A stretch of 64,000 bases of DNA from Variovorax sp. Root473 (GTDB lineage: Bacteria; Pseudomonadota; Gammaproteobacteria; Burkholderiales; Burkholderiaceae_C), in assembly GCF_001426505.1 (NCBI RefSeq), contig NZ_LMEV01000017.1:1393034-1457033 (forward strand), read 5' to 3'. Position 1 is the stretch's first letter. The number at the start of each line of letters is the position of its first letter. Below the pieces are notes generated by a model. That model searched no databases. It had not been told where the DNA came from and was given only the letters and a program-made list of their open reading frames with translations. The translations under genes were made by a program, and so were the position numbers. Of this stretch, positions 25,402 to 34,222 are shown in pieces.

Positions 25402-25434
25402 GGGAGTCCGGGCCGCGCCCCGGATTCCCCTTGT
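25402..25434 (+). terminator. Hairpin terminator after livF
   Basis: Eleven-base stem GGGAGTCCGGG / CCCGGATTCCC (one G-T pair) with a six-base loop, 8 bases after the livF stop, followed by CTTGTCCC. The stem is strong but the T-tract weak; it may end or attenuate the transporter message. Confidence 0.6.
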
Positions 25435-25455
25435 CCCGACAGCGACTGCGTGCCA

Positions 25456-25511
25456 TTGTTGCGCCGCGCAAAACGCCTAAAATCTTCGAAAAAGAACACT
25501 CGTGCTTTTTC
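25456..25511 (+). promoter_or_regulatory. Candidate promoter and 5' hairpin of the hydratase/dehydrogenase gene
   Basis: TTGTTG at 25456-25461, a 16-base spacer and TAAAAT at 25478-25483 fit a sigma-70 promoter. The predicted start near 25490 falls inside a perfect 7-bp hairpin GAAAAAG / CTTTTTC (25488-25494 and 25505-25511), followed by a TTCTTTTTCTTC tract. The hairpin could stabilise the 5' end or act as a leaky terminator for upstream reading. Confidence 0.45.
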
Positions 25512-25542
25512 TTCTTTTTCTTCACACACCAAGGAACGCAGC

Positions 25543-27645
25543 ATGACGGCTGAATACAAAGTGCTCGGCGATGTCGCCGTGATCACCCTGACCAACCCGC
25601 CGGTCAACGGTCTCGGCTTCTCGACACGCATCGGCATCACCGACGGCCTGTCCAAGGCCAACGCCGACGGCGCCGTCAAGGCCATCGTCATCACCGGCGC
25701 CGGCAAGGCGTTCTCGGGCGGTGCGGACATCAAGGAGTTCGGCACGCCCAAGGCGCTGCAAGAGCCCAACCTGCTGAGCGTCATCCTCTCGCTCGAAGCC
25801 TCGCCCAAGCCCGTCGTCGCAGCCATCCACTCGGTGTGCATGGGCGGCGGCCTCGAGCTGGCACTGGGCTGCCATTACCGCGTGGCCGCTCCTGGCACCA
25901 GCGTGGCACTGCCTGAAGTCAAGCTCGGCCTGTTGCCGGGCGCCGGTGGCACGCAGCGCCTGCCGCGCGTGCTCGGCGTGGAAACCGCCCTCAACATGAT
26001 CGTCAGCGGCGAGCCGGTGAAGAGCGAACTGCTCGCCAGCCTGCCGGGCCAGAAGCTGTTCGACAAGCTGGCCGCCTCGGCCGAGTCGGTGTTCGACGAA
26101 GCCGTCGAGTTCGCCAAGTCGGTCGCGGCCAAGGGCGGCGAGCTGCCGCTGGTGCGCAACCTGCCGTGCAAGCACCCGCAAGGCGATGCCTACTTCCAGT
26201 TCGCCAAGAACATGGTCGGCGGCATGTCGAAGAACTACCCCGCGCCGCTGAAGTGCGTCGACGCCGTGCAGGCCGCGACCAAGATGAAGTTCGACGACGG
26301 CATGGCCGAAGAGCGCCGCCTGTTCACCGCGCTGATGTTCACGCCCGAATCGCTGGCCCTGCGCCACCTGTTCATGGCCGAGCGCGCTGCAAGCAAGATT
26401 CCCGACGTGCCCGAAGACACGCCCAAGCGCGAGATCAAGGCCGTGGGCGTGATCGGCGCCGGCACCATGGGCGGCGGCATCTCGATGAACTTCCTGAACG
26501 CGGGCATCCCCGTCAAGATCCTCGAGATGAAGCAAGAGGCGCTCGACCGCGGCATTGCCACCATCAAGAAGAACTACGAAGCCCAGGTCAAGAAGGGCAA
26601 GCTCAAGCAGGACAAGTACGAGCAGCGCATGGCGCTTCTGAGCACCACGCTGAGCTACGACGACCTGAAGGACGCCGACCTCATCATCGAAGCGGTGTTC
26701 GAAGAAATCGGCGTCAAGGAAAAGGTCTTCAAGGAACTCGACCGCGTCGCCAAGAAGGGCGCCATCCTGGCCTCGAACACCTCGACGCTCGACGTCGACA
26801 AGATCGCCTCGTTCACCGACCGTCCGCAAGACGTCGTCGGCATGCACTTCTTCAGCCCGGCCAACGTGATGAAGCTGCTCGAAGTGGTGCGCGGCAAGGC
26901 CACGTCCAAGGACGTGCTGGCCACCGTGATGGCCATCGGCAAGAAGATCAAGAAGACCTCCGTCGTGTCGGGCGTGTGCGACGGCTTCATCGGCAACCGC
27001 ATGATCGAGCAGTACAGCCGCCAGGCCGGCTTCCTTCTGGATGAAGGCGCTACGCCGCAGCAGGTCGACAAGGCCATCGAGAAGTTCGGCTTTGCCATGG
27101 GTCCGTTCCGGATGGGCGACCTGGCCGGCAACGACATCGGCTGGGCCATCCGCAAGCGCCGCGCCGTCGAACGCGCCGACATGAAGTACAGCCGCACGGC
27201 CGACAAGCTGTGCGAGCTGGGCCGCTTCGGCCAGAAGACCGGAGCAGGGTGGTACGACTACCAGGCCGGCAAGCGCGACGCCATTCCGTCGGAACTCGTC
27301 AACAAGATGATCGAGGACCACCGCAAGGAACTGGGCATCACGCCGCGCAAGATCTCCGACACGGAAATCGTGCAGCGCCTGGTGTTCGCCCTCGTCAACG
27401 AAGGCGCGCACATCCTGGAAGACGGCATTGCCTCCAAGTCGGGCGACATCGACATGGTGTACCTCACCGGCTACGGCTTCCCGATCTACCGCGGTGGCCC
27501 GATGCACTACGCCTCGCAGGTCGGCCTGTACAACGTGGCCGAAACGATGAAGCGCTTTGCGCAGAACCCGCGCGACGACGCCGAGTTCTGGCAGCCCGCA
27601 CCACTGATCCAGAAGCTGGTGGCCGAAGGCAAGTCCTTCAGCTGA
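25543..27645 (+). CDS. Bifunctional enoyl-CoA hydratase / 3-hydroxyacyl-CoA dehydrogenase
   Basis: Catalyses steps two and three of beta-oxidation. The 700-residue product has an N-terminal crotonase domain (about 1-195) with both catalytic acids, Glu105 (GGLELALGCHYR) and Glu125 (LPEVKLGLLPG), then a linker and a Rossmann NAD-binding domain starting at VGVIGAGTMGGGI (about residue 302). The dehydrogenase core follows, with the HFFSP catalytic-His motif, and two C-terminal helical domains end near residue 690. Layout is that of FadB/FadJ-type alpha subunits. AAGGAACG precedes the ATG at 25543; the frame is open upstream from 25183 by chance within livF. Downstream are the M20 hydrolase and thiolase. 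Confidence 0.95.
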   Translation: MTAEYKVLGDVAVITLTNPPVNGLGFSTRIGITDGLSKANADGAVKAIVITGAGKAFSGGADIKEFGTPKALQEPNLLSVILSLEASPKPVVAAIHSVCMGGGLELALGCHYRVAAPGTSVALPEVKLGLLPGAGGTQRLPRVLGVETALNMIVSGEPVKSELLASLPGQKLFDKLAASAESVFDEAVEFAKSVAAKGGELPLVRNLPCKHPQGDAYFQFAKNMVGGMSKNYPAPLKCVDAVQAATKMKFDDGMAEERRLFTALMFTPESLALRHLFMAERAASKIPDVPEDTPKREIKAVGVIGAGTMGGGISMNFLNAGIPVKILEMKQEALDRGIATIKKNYEAQVKKGKLKQDKYEQRMALLSTTLSYDDLKDADLIIEAVFEEIGVKEKVFKELDRVAKKGAILASNTSTLDVDKIASFTDRPQDVVGMHFFSPANVMKLLEVVRGKATSKDVLATVMAIGKKIKKTSVVSGVCDGFIGNRMIEQYSRQAGFLLDEGATPQQVDKAIEKFGFAMGPFRMGDLAGNDIGWAIRKRRAVERADMKYSRTADKLCELGRFGQKTGAGWYDYQAGKRDAIPSELVNKMIEDHRKELGITPRKISDTEIVQRLVFALVNEGAHILEDGIASKSGDIDMVYLTGYGFPIYRGGPMHYASQVGLYNVAETMKRFAQNPRDDAEFWQPAPLIQKLVAEGKSFS

Positions 27646-27673
27646 GACGTCTGAACCGGGATCAAGACCGCCC

Positions 27674-29149
27674 ATGTTGAAACGCATCTTCCTCGGGCTG
27701 CTGCTGGTGCTCCTGGCACTCGTGGCGGCCGTGGCGGTCAAGACCTGGACCACGCCATCGCAGCAACTTGCGGTGGCGCCCGCACCCAAGCTGGACATCG
27801 ACCTGCAGGCCGCCGCCAAACGGCTGTCTACGGCGATCACGTTCCGCACGGTGTCGAGCATGGACGACTCGGCCGCCAACGCGGCCGAGTTCGACAAGCT
27901 CCACGCTTACCTCGAACAGCAGTACCCCAAGGTCCACGCCACCCTGAAGAAGGAAGTCGTGGGCAACAAGGCGCTGCTCTACACATGGGCCGGCACCGAC
28001 CCGTCCGCCAAGCCCATCGCACTGATGGCGCACCAGGACATGGTGCCCATCGCCCCCGGCACTGAAAAAGCCTGGACGGTCGACCCCTTCGCCGGCGAGA
28101 TCAAGGACGGTTTCGTCTGGGGCCGCGGCACGCTCGACAACAAGAGCAATCTTTTCGCGCAGATGGAAGCCATCGAGCTGCTCATCGGCGCCGGCTTCAA
28201 GCCGAAGCAAACCGTCTATCTGGTGATGGGCGACGACGAGGAGGTGAGCGGCCTGCGCGGCGCGCTGCCCATCGCCGAACTGCTCAAGTCGCGCAACGTG
28301 CGCCTGGACTGGGTGCTCGACGAAGGCCTGCTGGTGCTCGACGGCGTGCTGCCCGGGCTCTCGAAGCCCGCGGCACTCATCGGCCTGGCCGAGAAGGGCT
28401 ACGGCACGTTCTTCCTGTCGCTCGACACCGCCCCCGGCCATTCGTCGATGCCACCGCAACACAGCGCCATCGGCCGCATGAGCGCCGCGCTGGCCCGGCT
28501 CGAAGCCAACCCGATGCCCGGCGGCATCAAAGGCGTGGCCGGCCAGATGTTCGGTGCGCTGGCGCCCGAAATGAGCGGGGTCAACCGCGTGATGCTTTCC
28601 AACCTGTGGCTCACCGAGTCGCTGGTGCGCGGCCAGCTCGAGAAGAGCCCGAGCAGCAACGCCATGCTGCGCACGACCACGGCGCTGACCATCGTGCGCG
28701 CAGGCAACAAGGACAACGTGCTGCCAGGCCGCGCCGAGGCGGCCGTCAACTTCCGCATCCTGCCGGGCGACAGCATCGCGAGCGTCGAGGCTCACCTGCG
28801 CAAGACGCTGGCCAACGACGACATCAAGATCAAACAGTACCCCGGCAACTCGGAGCCCTCGCCGGTATCGCCCACCGACAGCACCGGCTACCGCGCGATC
28901 CAGCAGGCCGTGCGCCAGAGCTTCCCCGACGCCGTGGTGGCGCCCGGTCTCATGACCGCCGCCACCGATTCGCGTCACTTCAGCCTCGTGAGCGACGCCG
29001 TCTTCCGCTTCTCGCCGTTCCGCGCGAAGGGCGAGGACCTGGCGCGCTTCCATGGCAACAACGAACGCCTGGCCATCTCCAACTACGGCGAGATGATCGG
29101 CTTCTATCACCAGCTCCTGAGCAACACCAACGCTGCTCCGGTGCAATGA
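27674..29149 (+). CDS. Membrane-anchored M20-family hydrolase (PM20D1/CPS1-like)
   Basis: Zinc amidohydrolase of 491 residues. An uncleaved N-terminal hydrophobic helix (residues 4-23) should anchor it in the inner membrane facing the periplasm. The catalytic domain shows the di-zinc motifs ALMAHQDMVP, WGRGTLDNKSN, GDDEEVSGLRG, and later VLPGRAEAAVNFRILPG, PVSPTDSTGYRAI, and ATDSRHF near the C-terminus. These blocks resemble yeast carboxypeptidase S and mammalian PM20D1, an N-fatty-acyl amino acid hydrolase/synthase, from memory of those sequences. It lies inside a beta-oxidation gene run, 28 bases after the hydratase/dehydrogenase and 40 before the thiolase. Substrate is unproven; a dipeptidase role is the alternative. 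Confidence 0.88.
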   Translation: MLKRIFLGLLLVLLALVAAVAVKTWTTPSQQLAVAPAPKLDIDLQAAAKRLSTAITFRTVSSMDDSAANAAEFDKLHAYLEQQYPKVHATLKKEVVGNKALLYTWAGTDPSAKPIALMAHQDMVPIAPGTEKAWTVDPFAGEIKDGFVWGRGTLDNKSNLFAQMEAIELLIGAGFKPKQTVYLVMGDDEEVSGLRGALPIAELLKSRNVRLDWVLDEGLLVLDGVLPGLSKPAALIGLAEKGYGTFFLSLDTAPGHSSMPPQHSAIGRMSAALARLEANPMPGGIKGVAGQMFGALAPEMSGVNRVMLSNLWLTESLVRGQLEKSPSSNAMLRTTTALTIVRAGNKDNVLPGRAEAAVNFRILPGDSIASVEAHLRKTLANDDIKIKQYPGNSEPSPVSPTDSTGYRAIQQAVRQSFPDAVVAPGLMTAATDSRHFSLVSDAVFRFSPFRAKGEDLARFHGNNERLAISNYGEMIGFYHQLLSNTNAAPVQ

Positions 29150-29189
29150 CGACCACCTCTTTTCCCTTCCATCTTCAAAGGACCTCACC

Positions 29190-30365
29190 ATGACCAGCGC
29201 CGTCATCGTTTCCACCGCCCGCACGCCGCTCGCGAAGAGCTGGAAGGGTGCCTTCAACATGACGCACGGCGCCACGCTGGGCGGCCACGCCGTGCAGCAC
29301 GCGATTGCGCGCGCCGGCATCGAAGCTGCCGAGGTCGACGACGTCATCATGGGTTGTGCCACGCCCGAAGGTGCCACCGGTTCGAACATCGCGCGCCAGA
29401 TCGCATTGCGCGCCGGCTGCCCCGTGACCACCTCGGGCATGACCATCAACCGCTTCTGCTCATCGGGCCTGCAGACCATCGCCACCGCCGCCCAGCGCAT
29501 CATCGCGGGAGAGGGCGACGTGTACGTGGCCGGAGGCGTCGAGAGCATCTCGTGCGTGCAGAACGAAGCCAACACGCACATGCTGGCCGACCCGTGGCTC
29601 GTGAAGCACAAGCCCGAGATCTACTGGAACATGCTGCAGACCGCCGAGCAGGTCGCCAAGCGCTACAACATCGGCCGCGAGGCCATGGACGAGTACGGCG
29701 CGCAGAGCCAGCAGCGCGCCACCGCCGCGCTCGAAGCGGGCCTGTTCAAGGCAGAAATCGCTCCCATCACCGTGCTGGCCGGCGTGGCAGACCCCGTGAT
29801 GGGCCTGCGCACCAAGGAAGTCACGATCGAGAACGACGAAGGCATCCGCCCCGGCACCACCAAGGAAGGCATCAGCGGCATCCGCCCGGCCATCCCCGGC
29901 GGCTTGATCTCGGCCGGCAACGCCAGCCAGTTCTCCGACGGCGGCGGTGCCTGCGTGGTGGTCGACGAGAAGTACGCGCAGCAGAAGGGCCTGAAGCCCC
30001 TGGGCCGCTTCCTCGGCTTCGCCGTGGCCGGCTGCGAGCCCGACGAAATGGGCATCGGCCCGGTCTTCGCCATTCCGAAGGTGCTCAAGCGCCTGGGCCT
30101 CACGGTCAACGACATCGACCTGTGGGAGCTGAACGAAGCCTTCGCCGTGCAGGTCATCTACTGCCGCGACAAGCTCGGCATTCCGGGCGACCGCCTGAAC
30201 GTGAACGGCGGCGCCATCGCCGTGGGCCACCCCTACGGTGTGAGCGGCCAGCGCCTCACGGGCCACGCGCTCATCGAAGGCAAGCGCCGTGGTGCCAAGA
30301 AGGTCGTGGTCACGATGTGCATCGGCGGCGGCATGGGCGCCGCGGGCGTGTTCGAGGTCCTGTAA
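29190..30365 (+). CDS. Acetyl-CoA C-acyltransferase (3-ketoacyl-CoA thiolase)
   Basis: Last step of the beta-oxidation cycle: cleaves 3-ketoacyl-CoA with CoA. The 391-residue product is a standard thiolase with nucleophile Cys90 (NRFCSSGLQ), His347 in GGAIAVGHPYGVSG, and the second Cys377 in VTMCIGGGMGAAG. The HPYGVSG form differs slightly from the more common HPLGASG. AAAGGACC precedes the ATG at 29190. It is followed two bases later by a thioesterase gene and then an acyl-CoA dehydrogenase, all same strand and tightly spaced. Confidence 0.95.
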   Translation: MTSAVIVSTARTPLAKSWKGAFNMTHGATLGGHAVQHAIARAGIEAAEVDDVIMGCATPEGATGSNIARQIALRAGCPVTTSGMTINRFCSSGLQTIATAAQRIIAGEGDVYVAGGVESISCVQNEANTHMLADPWLVKHKPEIYWNMLQTAEQVAKRYNIGREAMDEYGAQSQQRATAALEAGLFKAEIAPITVLAGVADPVMGLRTKEVTIENDEGIRPGTTKEGISGIRPAIPGGLISAGNASQFSDGGGACVVVDEKYAQQKGLKPLGRFLGFAVAGCEPDEMGIGPVFAIPKVLKRLGLTVNDIDLWELNEAFAVQVIYCRDKLGIPGDRLNVNGGAIAVGHPYGVSGQRLTGHALIEGKRRGAKKVVVTMCIGGGMGAAGVFEVL

Positions 30366-30367
30366 CC

Positions 30368-30850
30368 ATGTCCGGCTTGGGTCCGGACCAGGAGGTCTCG
30401 CCCGAAGCCGTCCTGGAATACGGGCGCAGCGTGCTCGCTGCGCAGCCCTTCAGTGTGCTGATCGGCGCCGAGCTGCACGCGCTCGCGCCGGGCCATGCGG
30501 AGCTTCAGCTGCCGCTCACCGCGCAGCTGAAGCAGCAGCACGGTTTCGCCCATGGCGGCATCGTGAGCTACATGGCCGACAACGCGTTGACCTTTGCGGG
30601 CGGCAGCGCCTTGCGCGTGCCGGTCGTGACCTCCGAGTTCAAGATCAACTACGTGCGGCCCGCCATCGGCCAGCGGCTGATCGCGCGCGCCCGCGCCGTT
30701 CACACCGGCAGCTCGCAGGCCGTGTGCACCTGCGAGGTGGTGGCGGTGGCCGACGACGGCACCGAGAAGCTTTGCGCATTGGCGCAGGGCACCATCGCCA
30801 CGCTGCCCGATTCCCCGAAGAAGAAGACTTCGCCGCCCGCGAAGTCGTAG
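30368..30850 (+). CDS. PaaI-like hotdog thioesterase
   Basis: Hydrolyses acyl-CoA or aryl-CoA thioesters, often to free CoA from dead-end intermediates. The 160-residue product has the hotdog core with HGFAHGGIVSYMADNAL (catalytic region), SEFKINYVRPAIGQ and the C-terminal strand SSQAVCTCEVVAV, then a Lys-Pro tail. It starts two bases after the thiolase stop, so is probably translated from the same message. A second thioesterase of similar type is at 34223. Confidence 0.9.
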   Translation: MSGLGPDQEVSPEAVLEYGRSVLAAQPFSVLIGAELHALAPGHAELQLPLTAQLKQQHGFAHGGIVSYMADNALTFAGGSALRVPVVTSEFKINYVRPAIGQRLIARARAVHTGSSQAVCTCEVVAVADDGTEKLCALAQGTIATLPDSPKKKTSPPAKS

Positions 30851-30868
30851 CCTGAAGAAGACATCACC

Positions 30869-32722
30869 ATGAGCCTGCGTCCCACCCTCGACTTTCTGCT
30901 CTACGACTGGCTCGACGCCGAGAAGCTCAACCAGAGCGAGCGTTTTGCCGACCACTCGCGCGAGACCTTCGATGCCGTGCTCGATACCTGCGAGCGCATT
31001 GCACGCGAAAAGTACGCGCCGTTCAACCGCACCGTCGACACGCAGGAGCCGCATTTCGACGGCGAGAAAGTCATCCTGCCGCAGGCCACGCACGATGCGC
31101 ACAAGGCCTTCGTCGAGTCCGGGATGATGAGCGCCGCGCAAGACTACGAGATCGGCGGCATGCAGTTGCCGTACACGGTGCAGGCCGCCGCCAACAGCTT
31201 CTTCGCGATGGCGTCGGTGAGCATCGGCTCGAACATGCTCACCAGCGGCAACGCCAACCTGCTCATGGTGCACGGCACCGACATGCAGAAGGAGGTCTTC
31301 GCCAAGAACGAGTTCTCGGGCCGCTGGGCCGGCACGATGTGCCTGTCGGAACCGCAGGCCGGCTCGTCGCTGAGCGACGTGGCCACGCGCGCCGTGCCCG
31401 ATGGCGCCGACTACCAGAACGATCCGCTGGGCCCGCGCTACCGCCTCACGGGCAACAAGATGTGGATTTCGTCGGGCGACCACGAGCTGACCGAGAACAT
31501 CGTGCACATCGTGCTCGCCAAGATCCCCGACGAGAACGGCAAGCTGGTGCCGGGCACGCGCGGCATCTCGCTGTTCATCGTGCCCAAGCGCATGGTCGAC
31601 ACGCAGGGCGAACTCACGGGCGAGCGCAACGACGTGGCGCTGGCCGGCCTGAACCACAAGCTGGGCTGGCGCGGCACCACCAACACGCTGCTCAACTTCG
31701 GCGAAGGCAAGTACCCGGTCGGCGGCAAGGCCGGTGCAGTGGGCTACCTGGTCGGCGCGCCCGGCAAGGGCCTGCACTGCATGTTCCACATGATGAACGA
31801 GGCCCGCATCGGCGTCGGCACTGCCGCGACCATGCTCGGCATGGCGGGCTACTACGCCTCGCTCGAGTACGCCAAGAGCCGCCCGCAGGGCCGGCTGGTG
31901 AAGAAGCCCGAAGCGGCCGGCGCCGCCGTGGTCAAGGATTCGGCCGCGCCGCAGGTGCGCATCATCGAACACGCCGACGTGCGCCGCATGCTGCTGGCCC
32001 AGAAGGCGTACTGCGAGGGCGCGCTGGCACTGGAGCTGTACTGCGCGCGCCTGGTCGACACGCAGAAGACCGGCGATGCGCAGACGGCCGACGACGCCCG
32101 ACTGCTGCTGGAGGTGCTCACGCCCATCGCCAAGAGCTGGCCCAGCGAGTGGTGCCTGGAGGCCAACTCGCTCGCGATCCAGGTGCACGGCGGCTACGGC
32201 TACACGCGCGACTTTCCGGTGGAGCAGTACTGGCGCGACAACCGCCTGAACATGATCCACGAGGGCACGCACGGCATCCAGGCGGCCGACCTGCTGGGTC
32301 GCAAGGTGCTGATGGAAAAGGGCCGCGGCCTGCAGCTGCTGGCGGGCCGCGTCACTGACACCATCGGCCGCGCCGCCCAGGTGCCCGCGCTGGCGGCGCA
32401 CGCGAAGGCGCTGGGCGCCGCGCTGCAGCGCATCGGCAGTGCCACCGAGGCCGCCTGGTCCACCGGCGACCCGGCCGACGCGCTGGCCAACGCCGTGCCC
32501 TACATGCAGGCCTTCGGCCACACGGTGCTGGCCTGGATCTGGCTCGACGTGGCGCTGCGGGCCCTGGAAATCGACGCACAGAAGGCGAGGGCGGTAACAG
32601 CTGGCAAGATCGGCGCCACGGACTATTTCTTCCACTACGAGCTGCCGAAAATCGGTGCCTGGCTCCAGGTGGTCGAAACCCGCGACCCGACCTGTACTGC
32701 TTTGCCCGAGGACGCTTTCTGA
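30869..32722 (+). CDS. Acyl-CoA dehydrogenase with long C-terminal domain
   Basis: FAD enzyme for the first step of beta-oxidation. The 617-residue product is of the extended class (about 590-620 residues, like DmdC or very-long-chain types). Motifs: GTMCLSEPQAGSSLSDV, LTGNKMWISSGDHE, VHGGYGYTRDFPVEQYWRD, and the putative catalytic base Glu465 in IHEGTHGIQAADL, followed by a C-terminal helical domain (about 480-610). GAAGAAGAC precedes the ATG. Neighbours are thioesterase upstream and a small membrane protein two bases downstream. Chain-length preference cannot be deduced. Confidence 0.94.
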   Translation: MSLRPTLDFLLYDWLDAEKLNQSERFADHSRETFDAVLDTCERIAREKYAPFNRTVDTQEPHFDGEKVILPQATHDAHKAFVESGMMSAAQDYEIGGMQLPYTVQAAANSFFAMASVSIGSNMLTSGNANLLMVHGTDMQKEVFAKNEFSGRWAGTMCLSEPQAGSSLSDVATRAVPDGADYQNDPLGPRYRLTGNKMWISSGDHELTENIVHIVLAKIPDENGKLVPGTRGISLFIVPKRMVDTQGELTGERNDVALAGLNHKLGWRGTTNTLLNFGEGKYPVGGKAGAVGYLVGAPGKGLHCMFHMMNEARIGVGTAATMLGMAGYYASLEYAKSRPQGRLVKKPEAAGAAVVKDSAAPQVRIIEHADVRRMLLAQKAYCEGALALELYCARLVDTQKTGDAQTADDARLLLEVLTPIAKSWPSEWCLEANSLAIQVHGGYGYTRDFPVEQYWRDNRLNMIHEGTHGIQAADLLGRKVLMEKGRGLQLLAGRVTDTIGRAAQVPALAAHAKALGAALQRIGSATEAAWSTGDPADALANAVPYMQAFGHTVLAWIWLDVALRALEIDAQKARAVTAGKIGATDYFFHYELPKIGAWLQVVETRDPTCTALPEDAF

Positions 32723-32724
32723 CA

Positions 32725-32964
32725 ATGGCCAACGCCGCCCCGAACTCACCCCCGCCCGCCGCCCAACCGCCGAAGCCATCCAAGCCGCATGCGCGGCTCG
32801 AGAAGTGGATCTGGATCCTGATCTACGGCGGCCTGTTCCTCGTGATCCTGGGGGTGGCCACGGGCCGCACCGAGCCTGCGCTGGGCTGGTCGATGGCCGC
32901 GCCCGGTGTCGTCGTCACCGCGGTCGGCATCGTGCTCATCTACGTGCGTTCGCGGCTCAAGTAG
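32725..32964 (+). CDS. Small two-helix membrane protein
   Basis: Product of 79 residues with a Pro/Lys-rich N-terminus (1-28), a hydrophobic helix WIWILIYGGLFLVILGVA (29-46), a short loop with GRTEPALG, and a second helix (about 54-72) ending in RSRLK. Both ends are probably cytoplasmic. The start is two bases after the acyl-CoA dehydrogenase stop and the stop is 22 bases before the Dabb gene, so it belongs to the same operon. I do not recognise a family; function unknown. Confidence 0.8.
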   Translation: MANAAPNSPPPAAQPPKPSKPHARLEKWIWILIYGGLFLVILGVATGRTEPALGWSMAAPGVVVTAVGIVLIYVRSRLK

Positions 32965-32986
32965 ACAACAAGACAAGGACCCGACC

Positions 32987-33289
32987 ATGCTCAAGCACAT
33001 CGTGATGTGGAAGTTCAAGGAACACGCCGAGGGCGCCGACAAGGCGACCAACCTGCGCAAGGCCAAGGCGCTGCTCGACGCCTGCGCCAGCCTCTCGCCC
33101 GGCACGCACCGTTTCGAGGTGGCCATTGCCCAGCCCGGGCTCGAGGCCACCTACGACCTGATCCTCAATTCGGAGTTCACCGATGCCGCCGCGCTCGCGG
33201 CCTATGCGGACCATCCCCAGCATGTGGCGCTGAAGCCGTTCATCGGCGCGGTCCGCGAAGCCCGCCAATGCATGGACTACGTGACATGA
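32987..33289 (+). CDS. Dabb (stress-responsive alpha/beta barrel) protein
   Basis: Product of 100 residues with the diagnostic start MLKHIVMWKFKEHAEG and the core YDLILNSEFTDAAALAAYADHPQHVAL. Dabb proteins are small ferredoxin-like dimers; some act as cyclases or hydrolases on polyketide-like substrates, others have no known role. AAGGAC lies upstream of the ATG at 32987. The end is followed by an intergenic repeat, which closes this sub-operon before the SDR gene. Confidence 0.9.
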   Translation: MLKHIVMWKFKEHAEGADKATNLRKAKALLDACASLSPGTHRFEVAIAQPGLEATYDLILNSEFTDAAALAAYADHPQHVALKPFIGAVREARQCMDYVT

Positions 33290-33299
33290 CTCACCCCCA

Positions 33300-33385
33300 G
33301 GCTACGCGCACATCGTGTCGCTTCGCCAACCCCCTTGCAGGGGGCAACGCCTGCGGCCCGGCAAAGCCGGTTCCGCGGCATTCCC
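33300..33385. repeat. Two-stem intergenic repeat (REP-like)
   Basis: Contains CCCCCTTGCAGGGGG (33330-33344) and, a little later, CCGGCAAAGCCGG (33358-33370), then TTCCGCGG. I recall near-identical elements in many intergenic spaces of Comamonadaceae genomes; this is recollection, not a search. It sits in the 134-base gap between the Dabb and SDR genes. Confidence 0.5.
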
Positions 33386-33423
33386 TGACCTGAAAAACCA
33401 GCCCCCACAGGAGACCTCTCGCC

Positions 33424-34221
33424 ATGACCGTCCGCACCACCCAACAACTGTTCGACCTCACGGGCCAGACCGCCCTCATCACCGGCGGCTCGCGCGGCCT
33501 CGGACTGCAGATGGCGCATGCGCTCGGCGAAGCCGGCGCGAAGATCATGCTGAGCTCGCGCAAGGCCGACGACCTCGAACAGGCGGCTGCCGAACTGCAG
33601 GCCGCCGGCATCGATGCACGCTGGATCGCCGCCGACTGCTCCAAGGAAGAAGACACCCGCCGCCTGGCCGACGAAACGCTGGAGCGCCTGGGCGGCGTCG
33701 ACATCCTCATCAACAACGCGGGCGCGAGCTGGGGATCGCCGGCCGAGAGCCACCCGGTCGAGGCCTGGGACAAGGTGATGAACCTCAACGTGCGCGGCTA
33801 CTTCATCCTCGCGCAGCAGATCGCCAACGGCTACATGATCCCGAAGAAGCGCGGCCGCATCATCAACATCGCCTCGATCGCGGGCCTGAACGGCAACCCG
33901 CCGGGCATGCAGACGCTGGCCTACAACACCTCGAAGACCGCGGTGATCGGCTTCACGAAGACGCTGGCCGCCGAATGGGGCAAGTACAACATCAACGTCA
34001 ACGCGATCTGCCCGGGCTTCTTCATGACGAAGATGGCGGCCGGCCTGATCAAGACGCTGGGCGAAGAGCACATGGCCGCCTCGGCGCCGCTGGGCCGCCT
34101 GGGCGACGACGAAGATCTGAAGGGCCTCACGCTGCTGTACGCGAGCGATGCCGGCAAGCACATCACCGGCCAGTGGGTCGCGGTGGACGGCGGTGTCAGC
34201 GTGGTGCTGGGTGCGGCCTGA
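33424..34221 (+). CDS. SDR-family oxidoreductase
   Basis: NAD(P)-dependent short-chain dehydrogenase of 265 residues. Cofactor motif TGGSRGLG near 18-25, NNAGASWG, catalytic Ser in NIASIAGLNG, and Tyr167/Lys171 in AYNTSKTAV. The C-terminal ITGQWVAVDGGVSVVLG is typical of classical SDRs such as gluconate 5-dehydrogenase or FabG-like enzymes. CAGGAGAC lies 10-17 bases upstream of the ATG. One base separates it from the thioesterase that follows. In this context it may oxidise a hydroxyacyl or alcohol intermediate; specificity is unknown. Confidence 0.93.
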   Translation: MTVRTTQQLFDLTGQTALITGGSRGLGLQMAHALGEAGAKIMLSSRKADDLEQAAAELQAAGIDARWIAADCSKEEDTRRLADETLERLGGVDILINNAGASWGSPAESHPVEAWDKVMNLNVRGYFILAQQIANGYMIPKKRGRIINIASIAGLNGNPPGMQTLAYNTSKTAVIGFTKTLAAEWGKYNINVNAICPGFFMTKMAAGLIKTLGEEHMAASAPLGRLGDDEDLKGLTLLYASDAGKHITGQWVAVDGGVSVVLGAA

Positions 34222-34222
34222 C

